A stretch of DNA of 64,000 nucleotides from Amoeboaphelidium occidentale. Its lineage: Eukaryota > Aphelidiomycota > Aphelidea. Below are positions 10,205-24,093 of the stretch, one piece after another. Made by a program: the position numbers and the translations under genes. Below the pieces are notes generated by a model. It saw nothing but the letters and a program-made list of their open reading frames with translations. It searched no databases and was not told the origin of the DNA. Numbering within the stretch: position 1 is the stretch's first letter; each line of letters begins with the position of its first letter. The stretch lies in the NCBI GenBank assembly GCA_023515795.1, contig JALGPX010000006.1, positions 33,373 through 97,372 of the forward strand. The letters are read 5' to 3'.

Positions 10205-10997
10205 ACCATTTTAAAATTCTCTGAATTGCTTGTTGCACCGAAATAGAAATCGTCAAATATCTTTTGCGCGAGAACATCGACATGTATTGGCTTTGCAACA
10301 GACGGCGGTAGTACTGATCGTAAACTATATGGCAGCTGCTTCTTTACGCAAGCCATTGTCTGAAACACGGTTGAAAGAGGCATTGTGATTCCCTGATTTT
10401 CAGCATAAATCAAACCTAAAGATTATATCATGAATATTTGTGAATACCTGGCTTATAAACTGTGCTGGATTTGATATTGAACTGGTTTTCTCTGAGTAAA
10501 TTTTCAACTCTACGTTTGTCTTTAAAATAATCTGTAACAGCTAAATTAAAAGGAAACGGAAGTAACATCTCAGAAGCAGATAAGAACGAGAACTTTTCCA
10601 ATTGAGTCATGTCTTTAGTCCAAGAAAGCAGCTTCTCAGCCGTAGAAAACGTGATATCTCCTTTGCTCTGTGACGCAATGTTTGCTGCTGCAGCGGAATT
10701 AAAACGCGTCCCCTTAAACAAACTCTTGTACTCAGGCCAAGGTAGCAAAGAGCCAACGGAATGGAGAATGTAATTGACATCTTTTAATTGATCCTTTTTA
10801 TCAGATGATAGGTCGCCTTTCGAGGCCAAGTCGTGGTTAATTACAACCAAATTCTCGCTTGGGTTTAGTCCATCTGCAACTGTCACTCCGCGCTGCAGAG
10901 ATATCACCTTCCAATTATGCTTCAGTGCTATTCCAATGACGTGACTACCTACAAAACCGCTACCACCGGCAACTAAGAGCGTCTTTTGACTGAACAT
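10192..10997 (-). CDS. COQ11: COQ11-like NAD(P)-binding SDR protein
   Basis: An extended short-chain dehydrogenase/epimerase-like protein resembling yeast COQ11, a mitochondrial factor linked to the coenzyme Q synthesis complex and related to complex I subunit NDUFA9. Exon 1 (10997-10448) and exon 2 (10415-10192) join across a 32-bp intron, restoring VYKPG-LIYAENQG. The Rossmann motif GGSGFVGSHV lies at about residues 9-18 after MFSQKTLLVA; FSFLSASE and FKDKRRVE occupy the places of the SDR catalytic Ser and Tyr-Lys region, without a classical Tyr-x3-Lys, as in other atypical members. The Met at 10997 was preferred to one at 11081 because it places the glycine-rich loop at the terminus. Convergent with the TTL-family gene and overlapping it by 13 bp. 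Confidence 0.8.
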
Positions 10998-11156
10998 CTT
11001 GATCGTGCTCAAACAGAAATTGAGAGTTGAATTATCAGCGAAATAAGAAAACATCGAGCATTCTCCTTTTACATAGAACAATGCAGATTTATTTTGGGCG
11101 TAAATAACGTGAGAACGCCTTTAAATGAACACATAGTTACTTGGTCATAACGTCTT

Positions 11157-11702
11157 TCAAGCAAAACTGTCACAGCCAAGCTGTTGAAGAAAACGATACA
11201 CATCACCATCTCTGTGTGTCAGCTGTTGATGGTGATACACAATTGGTGGCAAGGAATCGTGGTGATCATCTTCCAAATGCGCATTCTGATTACATATCAT
11301 TGTTTCAACTTCTTTCCGTAATTGCACTATTGATTTAAGAACTTCATCATTTTCAGTGTTCCAGTCTTTGTCGCTTTCGGTATCAGACAGATCCACAATC
11401 TCTTCCAACTTCCGTTTCAGAGTAGTTATCACAGTTGAATTGTCTTGCACATTTTCCAAGCCAGAGTTCTCAGGCTCGTAACTCTCTTCGTCTAAATCCT
11501 CCACAGTGAATATGGTTTCTTGTACTTCAGCTAGAGATCCATAGTCCTCTATTAATTCTTGTGTTTCAAGATCTACAACATCCACACCCTCAGTTGAGAC
11601 ATTCTGATACTTTTTGTAAATTGCCTTCCAGTTCCTATTGAGTTTTACAAGTGAGGCCTCCCTCAGTTTCTTTAATTTTTCGTCTAATGCCTCCAAGTCC
11701 AT
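11157..11702 (-). CDS. Probable Scm3/HJURP-type CENP-A chaperone
   Basis: A 181-residue acidic protein. The segment WKAIYKKYQNVSTEGVDVVD, followed by LETQELIEDYGSL, matches the Scm3 family pattern (F/W..I..KY....DE.DL.T.EI..D.G.L), which in fungi binds the centromeric histone CENP-A with histone H4 and deposits it at centromeres. The N-terminal EALDEKLKKLREASL helix is also expected for that family. The rest is low-complexity and acidic, then polar, as usual in these fast-evolving proteins. The Met at 11702 was chosen over an in-frame Met at 11795 because it begins the helix. Intronless. It lies between COQ11 and the acyltransferase on the same strand. An alternative is an unrelated nuclear protein sharing the short motif. 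Confidence 0.6.
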   Translation of the reverse strand: MDLEALDEKLKKLREASLVKLNRNWKAIYKKYQNVSTEGVDVVDLETQELIEDYGSLAEVQETIFTVEDLDEESYEPENSGLENVQDNSTVITTLKRKLEEIVDLSDTESDKDWNTENDEVLKSIVQLRKEVETMICNQNAHLEDDHHDSLPPIVYHHQQLTHRDGDVYRFLQQLGCDSFA

Positions 11703-11812
11703 CGAATTCCTTGTGAAAATGCTTTGCAGAAAAATGCGACATGCTGGCAGATATTGCGCTTTTCTTCTCAAACCTTCGACACTACAGTATATCATCAGTT
11801 ATGCTTTTATTA

Positions 11813-12778
11813 TTAATCTTTAATGCATTTTAATTCGCTCAAAGCTTCTTGCATTTTACTTCTGCATTGATCCATCAAGTTTTCCACTGTTTCAACATGA
11901 TGATCATCAACTGGCACAGGCTCAAGAACTAAAAATTTAAAGTAATCACGTCATTTCTGGAATGTACCTCTTATCATTATAACGCCATCATTGAAACGAA
12001 AGTGCTTTGAAGAATAAATATCTCCATAACTAGCAGCTACAACGGGTATAATTGGGACTTTCTTTAACGATAAGATAATGTTGTCGAATTCTAAAATTTA
12101 CCGCTTGACTCGCAAGATGAAACGCTCCCTTCTTAAACGGCAGTAAATCTGGCTTGTCTGTATGTGATCGTGTGCCTTCCGGAAACAAAAATACTCCAAC
12201 CTATGAAACACTTAAACAAATTAACTATGTAACGAAACCTTATTTTCTACAATCTTCTTTGCTGCAAATGCCATCGCTTGAAGAGCCTTGTCCCTTTGTT
12301 GTCTTCGTATAAATATATTCTGAGCAAGAGCCAAATGCCATCCAAGAATTGGATAGTACTTCATGCTTTCCTTAGCAATAACCGCAAGTTTCTGTGGCCA
12401 GAAGTATGCCATGATAAATAAGTCCAAAGAAGACTGGTGATTAGCAATTACGACACATTGATCCGGAAACTGGAACTTTGCTTCAGGAAGAATAATTTCA
12501 CATCGAATGTTTAGAGCAGCACTTGCCAACTGATAATAAACCATCCCAGTGTAATAATTGGTCAGATGCCTCTTATCCAGCACATAACAACAGCATGAGA
12601 TCACGATACCGATTAAACTGCTTAGCAACGTAACCACAACAAAAATCACAACTTTCGTAATGAACTGGAGAAGTCTAAAGAAGGAGTACTCATGCAATGC
12701 CTTAATGCTCGATATCCGAGAAAGTATCCACGTCAGAAGGAGTGCAATTACGATGTGGCTGAGGTTGATTGCAAACAT
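11813..12778 (-). CDS. SLC1: 1-acyl-sn-glycerol-3-phosphate acyltransferase
   Basis: A lysophosphatidate acyltransferase (AGPAT/SLC1/PlsC family) making phosphatidate in the ER. Four exons (12778-12239, 12200-12102, 12061-11968, 11928-11813) are separated by introns of 38, 40 and 39 bp and give 282 residues, close to yeast Slc1 (303). Two hydrophobic segments sit at about 5-20 and 40-65. The catalytic NHQSSLD (113-119) carries the NHx4D box, FPEGTRS marks the acceptor-binding motif just after intron 1, and IPVVAASYGD is the fourth conserved block. Every junction restores the frame and the family motif order. A single-frame reading would stop soon after exon 1, so the introns are essential to the call. 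Confidence 0.9.
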
Positions 12779-12909
12779 TTCGCAGACACCAAAATGGCAT
12801 GCTCATCGAAGGGACTATAAATTAATTAATGGCGCACGATAAGCAGCTTTAAAAATAAATTAAAGATTATTTTTAAGTGTATTTTGAGGGAATAACTCGC
12901 TTATCTACG

Positions 12910-12939
12910 ATGAAACGTTATTTCCTTTTTTGCTTTTGA
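12910..12939 (+). promoter_or_regulatory. Nine-codon upstream ORF before LYS2
   Basis: An ATG at 12910 opens a frame for MKRYFLFCF and a stop, ending 20 bp before the likely LYS2 start at 12960. It overlaps the earlier in-frame Met at 12930, which argues for 12960 as the main start. A short upstream ORF is a plausible translational control for an amino-acid gene, but transcription start is unknown, so it may not be in the mRNA. Confidence 0.3.
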
Positions 12940-12959
12940 TCAAGAAGGCTGAGGACAAG

Positions 12960-15900
12960 ATGACGACAAACTCATTTCCTACATCGCCTGTACAACAGGA
13001 GATTCCAGCGGAAGTTCAATTAAAACTTCAAAAGTGGAAAGAAACTTTGGCCTCGCCGACTGATATTCTGCTTCCGACTGATTTTCCACGCCCTTTGCCG
13101 CTGCGTGTAATTGAAGCTTCAAAGAAAATAAGCTTGCCTGATTCACTTTGCAACGCTGTGTTGCGATATGCCTTAAACTTTACCGCGTCTGCAGGAGATG
13201 ATGAAAATGGGCTCGAGGCCACTCCTTTTAGTATTGTTATGGCAGCATTCGTTGTTTTGGTGCAGAGATATTCTGCTGAAGATGATATTTCGATTTGCAC
13301 TTGTACTGTGGATAACAATCCTTTAATTCTAAGGCTCAGGCTGTCTGAAGACGAAACTTTTGATTCTCTTGTACAGAAGATCTTGCTTAAAGATGAAGAA
13401 AGTTTGTCTAACGAAGTTCCGTTTGAATTGTTACTTCACGAACTTCAAGCTGGCGGTGATCATGGAAAGTCTCTGGTTTCATGTTTGACTAGATTGCGCG
13501 TATTTGATATTGCGTCGTCTAATACGTCATCTTTGGGTAATTTTGCTGGTTCTTCTGATGTTGCTTTGTTCGTATCGCATTCAACAGAAAGAAAGTCTGC
13601 GGATATTGCCAGCAAGAGAAGAAAGATTCTTCCAATTAATTTGAACGTGGTCTACAATTCTGTTCTTTTCAATGAAGAAAGAATTAATGTCATGTTTGAG
13701 CAGTTGATCAATGTTTTGCAATTCTACTGCGGAGGTAAAGGCAACCAAAGTATCAAGAATGTTTCTCTGGTGTGTTCTTCGTTAGGAAATACAATCGATC
13801 CTCTAGAAAACATTTGTGCTTGGGGTAAAGAATGGCCTGGCGCGATTACTGATATTTTCATGAAGAATGCTGCTTCGTTCCCTGACAGAGTGTGTCTTGT
13901 TGAGAGCATTCAGAAATCTGATGATAAAAGTTATGACAGAACTTTTTATTACAAGACAGTTGATTTGAGGTCGAGTCTATTGGCGCACTACATGATCCAG
14001 GAGGGAATCAAACCAGGAGATGTTGTGGTAGTTTACGCTCATCGTTGCGCTGAACTTGTTATTTGCATTATGGCTATTTTGAAAGCTGGAGCTGTTTTCT
14101 CAGTCATAGATCCACAATACCCTGTTCCAAGGCAATTAGTGTACCTCTCTGTTGCTCGTCCTAAGGGTCTTCTTAGATTGAAAAAGGCTTGTCCTATTGA
14201 TAAAGAAGTTGAAAATTATGTGAATTCAGGGAAAGATTTTGAATTGAAGTTCAATGCGTCAGAAATTGAGCTCCTTGATGATGGTATGTTGAAGGTTAAA
14301 AGTTCGTTCCAACAAAAAGTGGACTCTGTATTCAATTCAGAAACACGCGACGTTAAATTTCAGTTCCCTGTATTAGGTCCAGATTCTATTGGAACACTTA
14401 GCTTTACATCTGGATCAACTGGAATTCCAAAAGGAGTTCTGGGTAGGCACTTCTCATTGACGAATTTTTACCCATGGATGAAGGAAAGATTTGGTTTGGG
14501 CGAAAAGGATCGTTTTACAATGCTTAGTGGTATTGCTCATGATCCTATTCAAAGAGATATTTTCACTCCTCTATTTTTTGGAGCTGAATTAAGAATCCCA
14601 ACCGCTGATGATATTGCTCAGCCAGGAAGACTAGCGGAGTGGATGGCCACTCAAGGATGTACCGTGACTCATTTAACTCCAGCTATGGGGCAATTGCTGT
14701 CAACAAATGCTTCAACTTCGATTCCAAGCTTAAGAAATGCATTCTTTGTTGGAGACATATTGACAAAGAGAGATGTTGTGAGACTGCAGTCATTGGCTCC
14801 TTATGTTCTCATTATTAATATGTATGGAACCACTGAAACCCAGAGAGCAGTTAGTTACTATGCAGTGGAAAACAAATCAACTGGTATCGCTCATGAAAAA
14901 GATGTTTTACCGGCTGGTGTCGGAATGAAAGGCGTACAGCTACTTGTTGTAAACAAAGAAAGACAAATGTGCGGAATTGGCGAAATTGGCGAAATCTACG
15001 TAAGAAGCTTTGGCCTAGCTGAAGGATATTTGAACAAAGAAGAAGATACAAGAGCTAAATTTGTATCAAACTTTTTTGTGAGTGAGGATGGAAAATTGCA
15101 AGATAACGCTAGTATCGATTCCAAAGACAAGGGGCCAAGAGACAGATTGTACAAAACTGGAGATTTAGGAAGATACAGACCAGATGGAGTTGTAGAATGT
15201 TGTGGAAGAGCTGACGATCAAGTCAAAATCAGAGGATTTAGAATTGAACTAGGTGAGATTGATATGCACTTAAGTCAGCACGAATTTGTACGGGAGAATG
15301 TGACGTTAGTCAGAAGAGATGCTTACGAAGAAAAAACATTGGTATCTTACTTTGTCCCAAATAAGCAAAGTATTAGAAAGAGATTCGAGAAAGAAGACGT
15401 AGATCCTGCATTGATCATATCTGATATCAGAAACTTTCTTAAACAAAAGTTGGCCGCGTACAGTATTCCTTCGAGTAAGATTTTTTGATTCAATACTTAA
15501 CCTCTTAGTTTTCGTACCTTTGGCGAGAATGCCATTGACTCCCAATGGAAAAGTTGATAAGAATGCCTTACCTTTCCCTGATACTGTCATTCAAAATATG
15601 GCAGAGTCAGCATCTTCACAGATTGAACAGATGACAGCCATGGAAAACAAGTTGTCAGCCATTTGGTCTCAAATCTTGTTTCCAAAACCTGGCGGAGGCT
15701 TTGTGAGAAGAGTCTTACAAGAGGATAACTTTTTTGATATTGGCGGCCATTCTATTCTAGCCACAAGATTAATTTTTCAAATAAGACAGCAGCTCAAGAT
15801 GGATGATACGACTTTGCCTTTGAACTTGTTGTTTAAATTCCCTACCATCAAGAGTTTAGCCGGTGAAATTGAAAAGAGAACAAGCTTCAATATTTTGGAG

Positions 15901-17382
15901 AACATTGAACTTTCATCCAAAGACAAAGGTTCCAAGGAAGGACTTGATGTCGGTAAAACTGAAATTGATTTATCTTCAGAGCTTCATTTGGACGAAAGCA
16001 TTACGCCAAGACCAGATCAAAGAATGGTGTTTGACTTACCTGGAAGATCTAGGCCAAATGGAGAGTTTGAACCGCAAACCATTTTCCTCACTGGAGCTAC
16101 TGGCTTCTTGGGATCTTTCATTTTGCGGGAACTATTGTTATCATTCCCTTCTTCTGTAGTGTATTGTCTTGTAAGAGGCGAGAACGAAGAAAAGGCATGG
16201 AATCGTCTCTGTCAAAGTATGGAAGGTCATTTGATTTGGAAAGGCGATTATGTCAAAAAGTCTGACATTGAGTCGATGAAGGCAAGAACCAAGGTCGTTC
16301 CAGGAGATCTTGCCAAGCCATTCTTTGGAATAGGAGATGAGAAAGAGTTCCTAGAATTCTCATCTAAAATTGATTGCGTAGTTCATAATGGTGCTCTTGT
16401 TCATTGGGTATACCCTTATGATAAGTTGAAGGCTGCGAATGTCAGCGGAACTATTGAAGCAATGAAGATGTGTTTGGCTGGCAATGTCATCAAGCCTTTA
16501 GTGTTTGTTTCTTCCACTTCTGTATTGGATACTCCATATTACACTGAACAAAAGACTACGGCAGTTTTGGAATCGGATGATTTAGAGGGCAGTAGAAGAG
16601 GTTTGTCCAGTGGTTATGGCCAGAGTAAATGGGTTGCAGAAAAGTTGTTAATGTTGGTGAGAAAGCGACGTGTGCAGGGTAAGGCCCTTCCTGTTTCGAT
16701 AGTTCGTCCTGGTTATATTCTGGGTGACTCAAAGTCAGGAGTTGGAAACGCCGATGACTTCTTATGGCGTTTGATCAAGGGTTGTCTGCAGCTTGGCCAA
16801 GTGCCTGTTATTCTCAATGCAATTAACGCATGTTCTGTTGATTTTGTTGCCAAGAGTGTAGTCCAAGTTGTAAAGAAAGGCGAAGAATCAGCCAAAAGAA
16901 CAGTATTCCATGCCTGGAATGATCAAAATGTCCGTTTCAGTGATTTCTTTGCATCATTAATTGCTTTTGGTTACGGAAAATTAAATGAAGAAGACAAAAA
17001 TAACGAATACCCTGGATTGTCAAAGTTAGAATTTAGGCCTTATCTTGAATGGAGAGACAACCTGATGGAATTGACATTAACTGGAAAGGACAACGCTCTA
17101 TATCCACTATTGCATTACGTACTTGATGATCTTCCTACATCCACAAAAAGTCCTGCATTGGATATGAGAAATTTGCTGTGGGCGTTGGAAGGGAGCGACG
17201 TTATTAACGGTCGCCTTGTTGGAAACGAGGGCGATTCTGAAGAAAAGGTCGCAAGAACTCTCATGTACAAGTATCTTAGCTACATGTGCACCGTTGGATT
17301 TTTGCCATGGCCTCCTGGGAAATCCCAGCAAACGCATGGTACAATGAAAGAAGCAAAACTGTTGACGCGAACAGGTCAATAG
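12960..17382 (+). CDS. LYS2: L-2-aminoadipate reductase
   Basis: The NRPS-like reductase of the fungal lysine pathway, converting alpha-aminoadipate to its semialdehyde. Exon 1 (12960-15474) and exon 2 (15509-17382) flank a 34-bp intron whose removal restores YSIPS-IFVPLARMPLTPNG; the protein has about 1462 residues, slightly longer than yeast Lys2 (1392). Order: condensation-like N-terminus, adenylation domain with LSFTSGSTGIPKGVLGR and MYGTTETQRAVSYY, carrier domain with FFDIGGHSILATR (Ser is the phosphopantetheine site; needs LYS5), and a thioester reductase with FLTGATGFLGSFILREL and YGQSKWVAEK. An in-frame Met lies at 12930, but a short upstream ORF overlaps it. The 3' end converges on ILV6 24 bp away. 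This gene is the main argument for fungal affinity. Confidence 0.96.
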
Positions 17383-17406
17383 AATCAATGAAATAGTTTA
17401 ATCCAT

Positions 17407-18150
17407 TTATCCTGGTGGTAATGAAGTCGCATCAACAGTTGGGCCATCAGCTTCTTTTTTGCTGGTATTCGCTTCAACGCCTTCAACTGGGGATCGCGGA
17501 ATAGCCATGATACCACTTCTTACAACTTCAATTCTTCCGTATCGTTGTATCAACGCAATAAACGCATCAACACGGCTTTTCTTCGCTGACAATTCCAGCG
17601 TGACAACATTATGCGTCAAGTCAACTACCTTTCCTGAAAATAAGTCGCAAATTGAAAGAATGCTTTGACGTGAAGGATCGACGTCTTTCTCTTCTAGGAC
17701 AGTTAAGAAACTACATACACCACTCAAAGAATTACCTGATAGTGTAACTTTAACCAAAGCCAGTTCTCTTTCGATGACAGTTACTTCACTATAGTCCAAT
17801 ACAGCCCAAACAGGCACCAAATCATCCAACTGTTTCCGTGCTTGTTCAACAACGTTCTGCTGTCCCTGAAGAACAATCGTCATACGAGATAAGTCGGGCA
17901 CATTTGTCGAAGACACAACCAGCGAGTCGATGTTAAAGCCCCGACCAGCAAGAATACCAGAGATTCTAGACAAAACACCAGGCTCATTAGTTACTAAGCA
18001 CGATAAGATTCTTCTTGAGCTCGACTGTGTTAGCAGAGGTGTGTTGTAGAGAATATTATTAACTGCCTCTTCCACTGGCATATTGGAAAGGCCACGGCGG
18101 CTGGTGAATCTAAGAGGCGCCTGTTTTAATGCTGCACTGATACGGAACAT
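17407..18150 (-). CDS. ILV6: Acetolactate synthase regulatory subunit
   Basis: An intronless 247-residue regulatory subunit of acetohydroxyacid synthase, the mitochondrial enzyme opening valine, leucine and isoleucine synthesis; it stimulates the catalytic subunit and confers valine feedback. The N-terminus (MFRISAALKQAPLRFTSRRG) is basic and Ser-rich like a mitochondrial targeting peptide. An ACT domain follows: RILSCLVTNEPGVLSRISGI (about 47-66) and RGFNIDSLVVSST. The C-terminal small-subunit domain includes ELALVKVTLSGNS and a RYGRIEVVRSGIMAIPR ending. The tail is hydrophilic. It is shorter than yeast Ilv6 (309 residues), mostly in linkers. Convergent with LYS2 and 2-7 kb from the leucine genes. 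Confidence 0.93.
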   Translation of the reverse strand: MFRISAALKQAPLRFTSRRGLSNMPVEEAVNNILYNTPLLTQSSSRRILSCLVTNEPGVLSRISGILAGRGFNIDSLVVSSTNVPDLSRMTIVLQGQQNVVEQARKQLDDLVPVWAVLDYSEVTVIERELALVKVTLSGNSLSGVCSFLTVLEEKDVDPSRQSILSICDLFSGKVVDLTHNVVTLELSAKKSRVDAFIALIQRYGRIEVVRSGIMAIPRSPVEGVEANTSKKEADGPTVDATSLPPG

Positions 18151-18616
18151 GGTGAAAAAATCGTCGTTTTTCGTTGTCCATCAATTTAACTCTTTGTACT
18201 AGCAGTAGACGCTTCAGAACGCATCGAATGCGCTCTTCATTGCTACACGAAGCCCGATGGAGGCTTTTGTATTTGTGAATTCCATTTGTAATTGTTTTTA
18301 TACTGTAATATGCTGATGACAACTTGACATTTAGTCTTATTGATGATGATGAGTAAGTGTTGGAACGAACCTAATATGATCGACTCAGCCACAATCATGA
18401 TAAATAAACTATTCTCTGAAGCGTATTTTAACAGTAAGCGCTATGTAGGGTTATGATAAAAAGGTAAGGTTATGATGATTGTAACTTGTCGATAAGAATT
18501 TTAATATATTTCTAGCCAACTTTAAAACAGGATCAACATTCATTTACTCGTTATCGCCTGATGTTGAAGCATGCCCTTTTAACAATAACATATCGGGTAC
18601 CTTATTTCCCCCTATG
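18151..18616. other. Intergenic region, ILV6 to ankyrin gene
   Basis: AT-rich sequence of 466 bp with no supportable gene. Two short copies of GGTTATGAT lie near 18450-18475. It must hold the ILV6 promoter and the 3' region of the ankyrin gene. Confidence 0.5.
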
Positions 18617-19147
18617 TTAGCGCCTCACAAGTACATTTGTTAAATAGTTTACAATATCCACATGTCCTCTCCGAGCTGCCCAATTCATAGCATTTGTAGT
18701 ACATCCTTCTGTTCTATGTTGATGCAGCCATTCAACAACCGCTAAATGTCCGCTACTAGCTGCCCTATTCATAGCTCTTTCAGTACATCCTTCTGTTCTA
18801 TTTTGATGCAACCATTCAACAACCGCTAAATGTCCGCTTCTAGCTGCCCTATTCATAGCCTTGGTTGTACATCCTTCTGTTCTATGTTGATGCAGCCATT
18901 TAACAACTGCTAAATGTCCATTCTCAGCTGCCCTATCCATAGCTCCGGCAGTACATCCTTCTGTTCTATGCTGATGTAACCATTCAACAACCGCTAAATG
19001 TCCATCTGCAGCCGCCCGATCGATAGTAGGTTTAAGTGTTTCCTGCTCATACTTTAATCTTAATGCAGTAGGCGATGCCAAGTAAATGGCTTTCTCAAAA
19101 GGCAGATAAGTACAAATATGATCCAATATTTCTCGCGGCAAACTCAT
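18617..19147 (-). CDS. Ankyrin-repeat protein with F-box-like N-terminus
   Basis: A 176-residue intronless protein. The start MSLPREILDHICTYLPFEKA resembles an F-box-like helix pair, suggesting a ubiquitin-ligase adaptor. It is followed by four near-identical 28-residue ankyrin-type repeats of the pattern RAA..GHLAVVEWLHQHR-TEGCT..AM and a diverged last unit ending NYLTNVLVRR. This WLH.HRTEGCT repeat style is familiar from large protist, oomycete and giant-virus ankyrin families, where copies expand and contract quickly. The start is 16 bp from a dispersed repeat that lies upstream of it. Length is small for the family. The host origin of such families is often unclear; transfer cannot be judged here. 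Confidence 0.75.
   Translation of the reverse strand: MSLPREILDHICTYLPFEKAIYLASPTALRLKYEQETLKPTIDRAAADGHLAVVEWLHQHRTEGCTAGAMDRAAENGHLAVVKWLHQHRTEGCTTKAMNRAARSGHLAVVEWLHQNRTEGCTERAMNRAASSGHLAVVEWLHQHRTEGCTTNAMNWAARRGHVDIVNYLTNVLVRR
18655..19040 (-). repeat. 84-bp tandem repeat encoding ankyrin units
   Basis: The motif CCTTCTGTTCTA recurs at 18705, 18789, 18873 and 18957, exactly 84 bp apart. Units are mostly identical at the DNA level, including silent sites, which points to recent duplication or gene conversion rather than long selection on protein alone. Confidence 0.85.
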
Positions 19148-19163
19148 CTGAGAAAAGGTCCCA

Positions 19164-19413
19164 AAAATGATGTATCCTTCTCTCTAAGGATGTAAGGTCC
19201 GGTAGTATCTGGAAAGTGGAGTTTATTAACCAAGAATAGATCAACTATCGCTTCTCAATAAGTGTAACGGACCTCTTGTCTTACACTCGTCAATCGACTC
19301 AATCAAACCCATCTTAGCAACAGTTGTCAAAGGGCTATCGTGCAACGGTCTCACTTGATCAGTCAATAGATCAATGTTACGGCCAATGCCTTCATTATCA
19401 AACATAAAGCCAT
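19164..19413 (-). repeat. Dispersed 250-bp repeat, copy 1
   Basis: This stretch is collinear with 52576-52825, both 250 bp with no indels and about 14 mismatches (roughly 94% identity by eye). Read on the minus strand it contains the end of an open frame with DQVRPLHDSPLTTVAKMGL and then a stop, followed by an AT-rich tail. The tail ends in a small hairpin, TCCTT-CTCTCT-AAGGA. The central tail is identical in both copies. It could be the 3' end of a mobile element or of a dispersed gene family; no transposase or polymerase motif is present. The family is unidentified. Confidence 0.8.
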
Positions 19414-19948
19414 CCTTTCCCTCTACGTGGCCGCTTGGCAGTCAAAGGGTTAAAACTAATTTATCGCGCAGAGCTCCAGCTCAAGCGTCTACATGCTGCG
19501 AGCTGGAGTGCGAATGCGCTTTCTTAAAGGGGGTATATCTAGCTCCATCAGAATCCTAAAAGTTTTGTTCATTTTGTTTACATGAGTTGAAACAGACAAA
19601 GTTTTGGGCGGTTAAAGTCTGTAATTCAGATGGCTGAACTGTTTGGAACAGGGACATTAAGGCTGCACGAAATATCAGACACGTTTTCTTGGATTTGAAT
19701 GCAAACAAAGGTAAAAGACCGCTTGCGTTCTCCAGGAAGAATCGTGCATGATATTTCGTCAGCTTACTGCAAATTTAATTGGTGGTTAAAGACAGGTGAT
19801 TATGCTTCCACAGTCTTCGCCAGCGTAGCCGAGAAATCGCGCGATTCGAGTAACGCTCTTCTAAGTAAGATTTGGGTTTTATTTGAACTAATCCCGTAGC
19901 GAAGGGCCAGTTATTTATCTTAACATTAAAATCTGCGATCTTTCCGCA
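19414..19948. other. Intergenic region with a foldback
   Basis: No gene is supported in these 535 bp. Short frames at 19374-19559 and 19699-19899 show no recognisable protein. A foldback at 19467-19512 pairs CTCCAGCTC with GAGCTGGAG (9 bp) plus CGCA with TGCG outside a small bulge. TGATATTTCGT recurs in inverted orientation near 19665 and 19748. Confidence 0.4.
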
Positions 19949-20416
19949 CTAATTCTCCTGAGACAGATCAGACATCTTTTGATAGCACCGCTTGGATGAT
20001 ATTCCATCCCCAACAAATCGAGTCATCTGAGCCATGGATATCTTATCGCCACCAGTAACGAAAGCCCTTTGTTTTTGGAGAGCCCACATCATTTTAAGCC
20101 GCCGTTCTTGGTCAGTATATTTAAAGTGTTTTCGTTCGAGTCCTGTAGCACGGCTCATTAGTAATTTAAAATGAACTTTGCACGCGTCTGGTGTTCTGAA
20201 TTTGAGATCCCGTGATACTTCGTCCCAATTGATCAAATGTAAAGGCATCTTGCTTGGAAAAGCTTTAGTAGTTTTAGGATCCTCGCTATCTTTTAAATAA
20301 GGTGTTAAATCCACCACTTTCCTTCCTGTTATCATACTAAATACTTTTTGAACGAGTGCAGTCTGTTCTGATAAAGACCAAGCCAAAGGAGTCAACACAG
20401 GTCTTTTGTGTGCCAT
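19949..20416 (-). CDS. Small Myb/SANT-like protein
   Basis: An intronless 155-residue basic protein starting MAHKRPVLTPLAWSLSEQTA. The pattern W-S-x-S-E-Q-x-x-L, then INWDEVSRDLKFRTPDACKV and HFKLL, resembles a Myb/SANT DNA-binding repeat with spaced aromatic residues (first Trp near 13, second in INWDEV). A second, weaker helical block (YTDQERRLKMMWALQKQRA, then WDE-like ISSKRCYQKM) may be a second repeat. A role in DNA binding or chromatin is inference; no ortholog was recognised. An in-frame Met lies 9 bp upstream. It sits downstream of the LEU fusion on the same strand with 111 bp between. Confidence 0.6.
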   Translation of the reverse strand: MAHKRPVLTPLAWSLSEQTALVQKVFSMITGRKVVDLTPYLKDSEDPKTTKAFPSKMPLHLINWDEVSRDLKFRTPDACKVHFKLLMSRATGLERKHFKYTDQERRLKMMWALQKQRAFVTGGDKISMAQMTRFVGDGISSKRCYQKMSDLSQEN

Positions 20417-20527
20417 CGCTATCAAGAGGAAGAATAAGCAGGAGTTTCAAACTGCAAGAACAAATATATTGCGCGGGATTCGAGGCTTCAACATCAATTT
20501 ACCTCAAACTTAGTTTTTTATTCGAAA

Positions 20528-24093
<3,566 letters not shown>

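Noticed and set aside
18655-19040. CRISPR-like regular repeat
   Set aside because: The 84-bp units are contiguous and code for ankyrin repeats; there are no spacers and the genome is eukaryotic.
19374-19559. 61-residue plus-strand frame
   Set aside because: Overlaps the dispersed repeat, no recognisable composition, and the repeat's conserved frame is on the other strand.
19699-19899. 66-residue plus-strand frame
   Set aside because: No homology recognised, no good context; could be chance in 535 bp.
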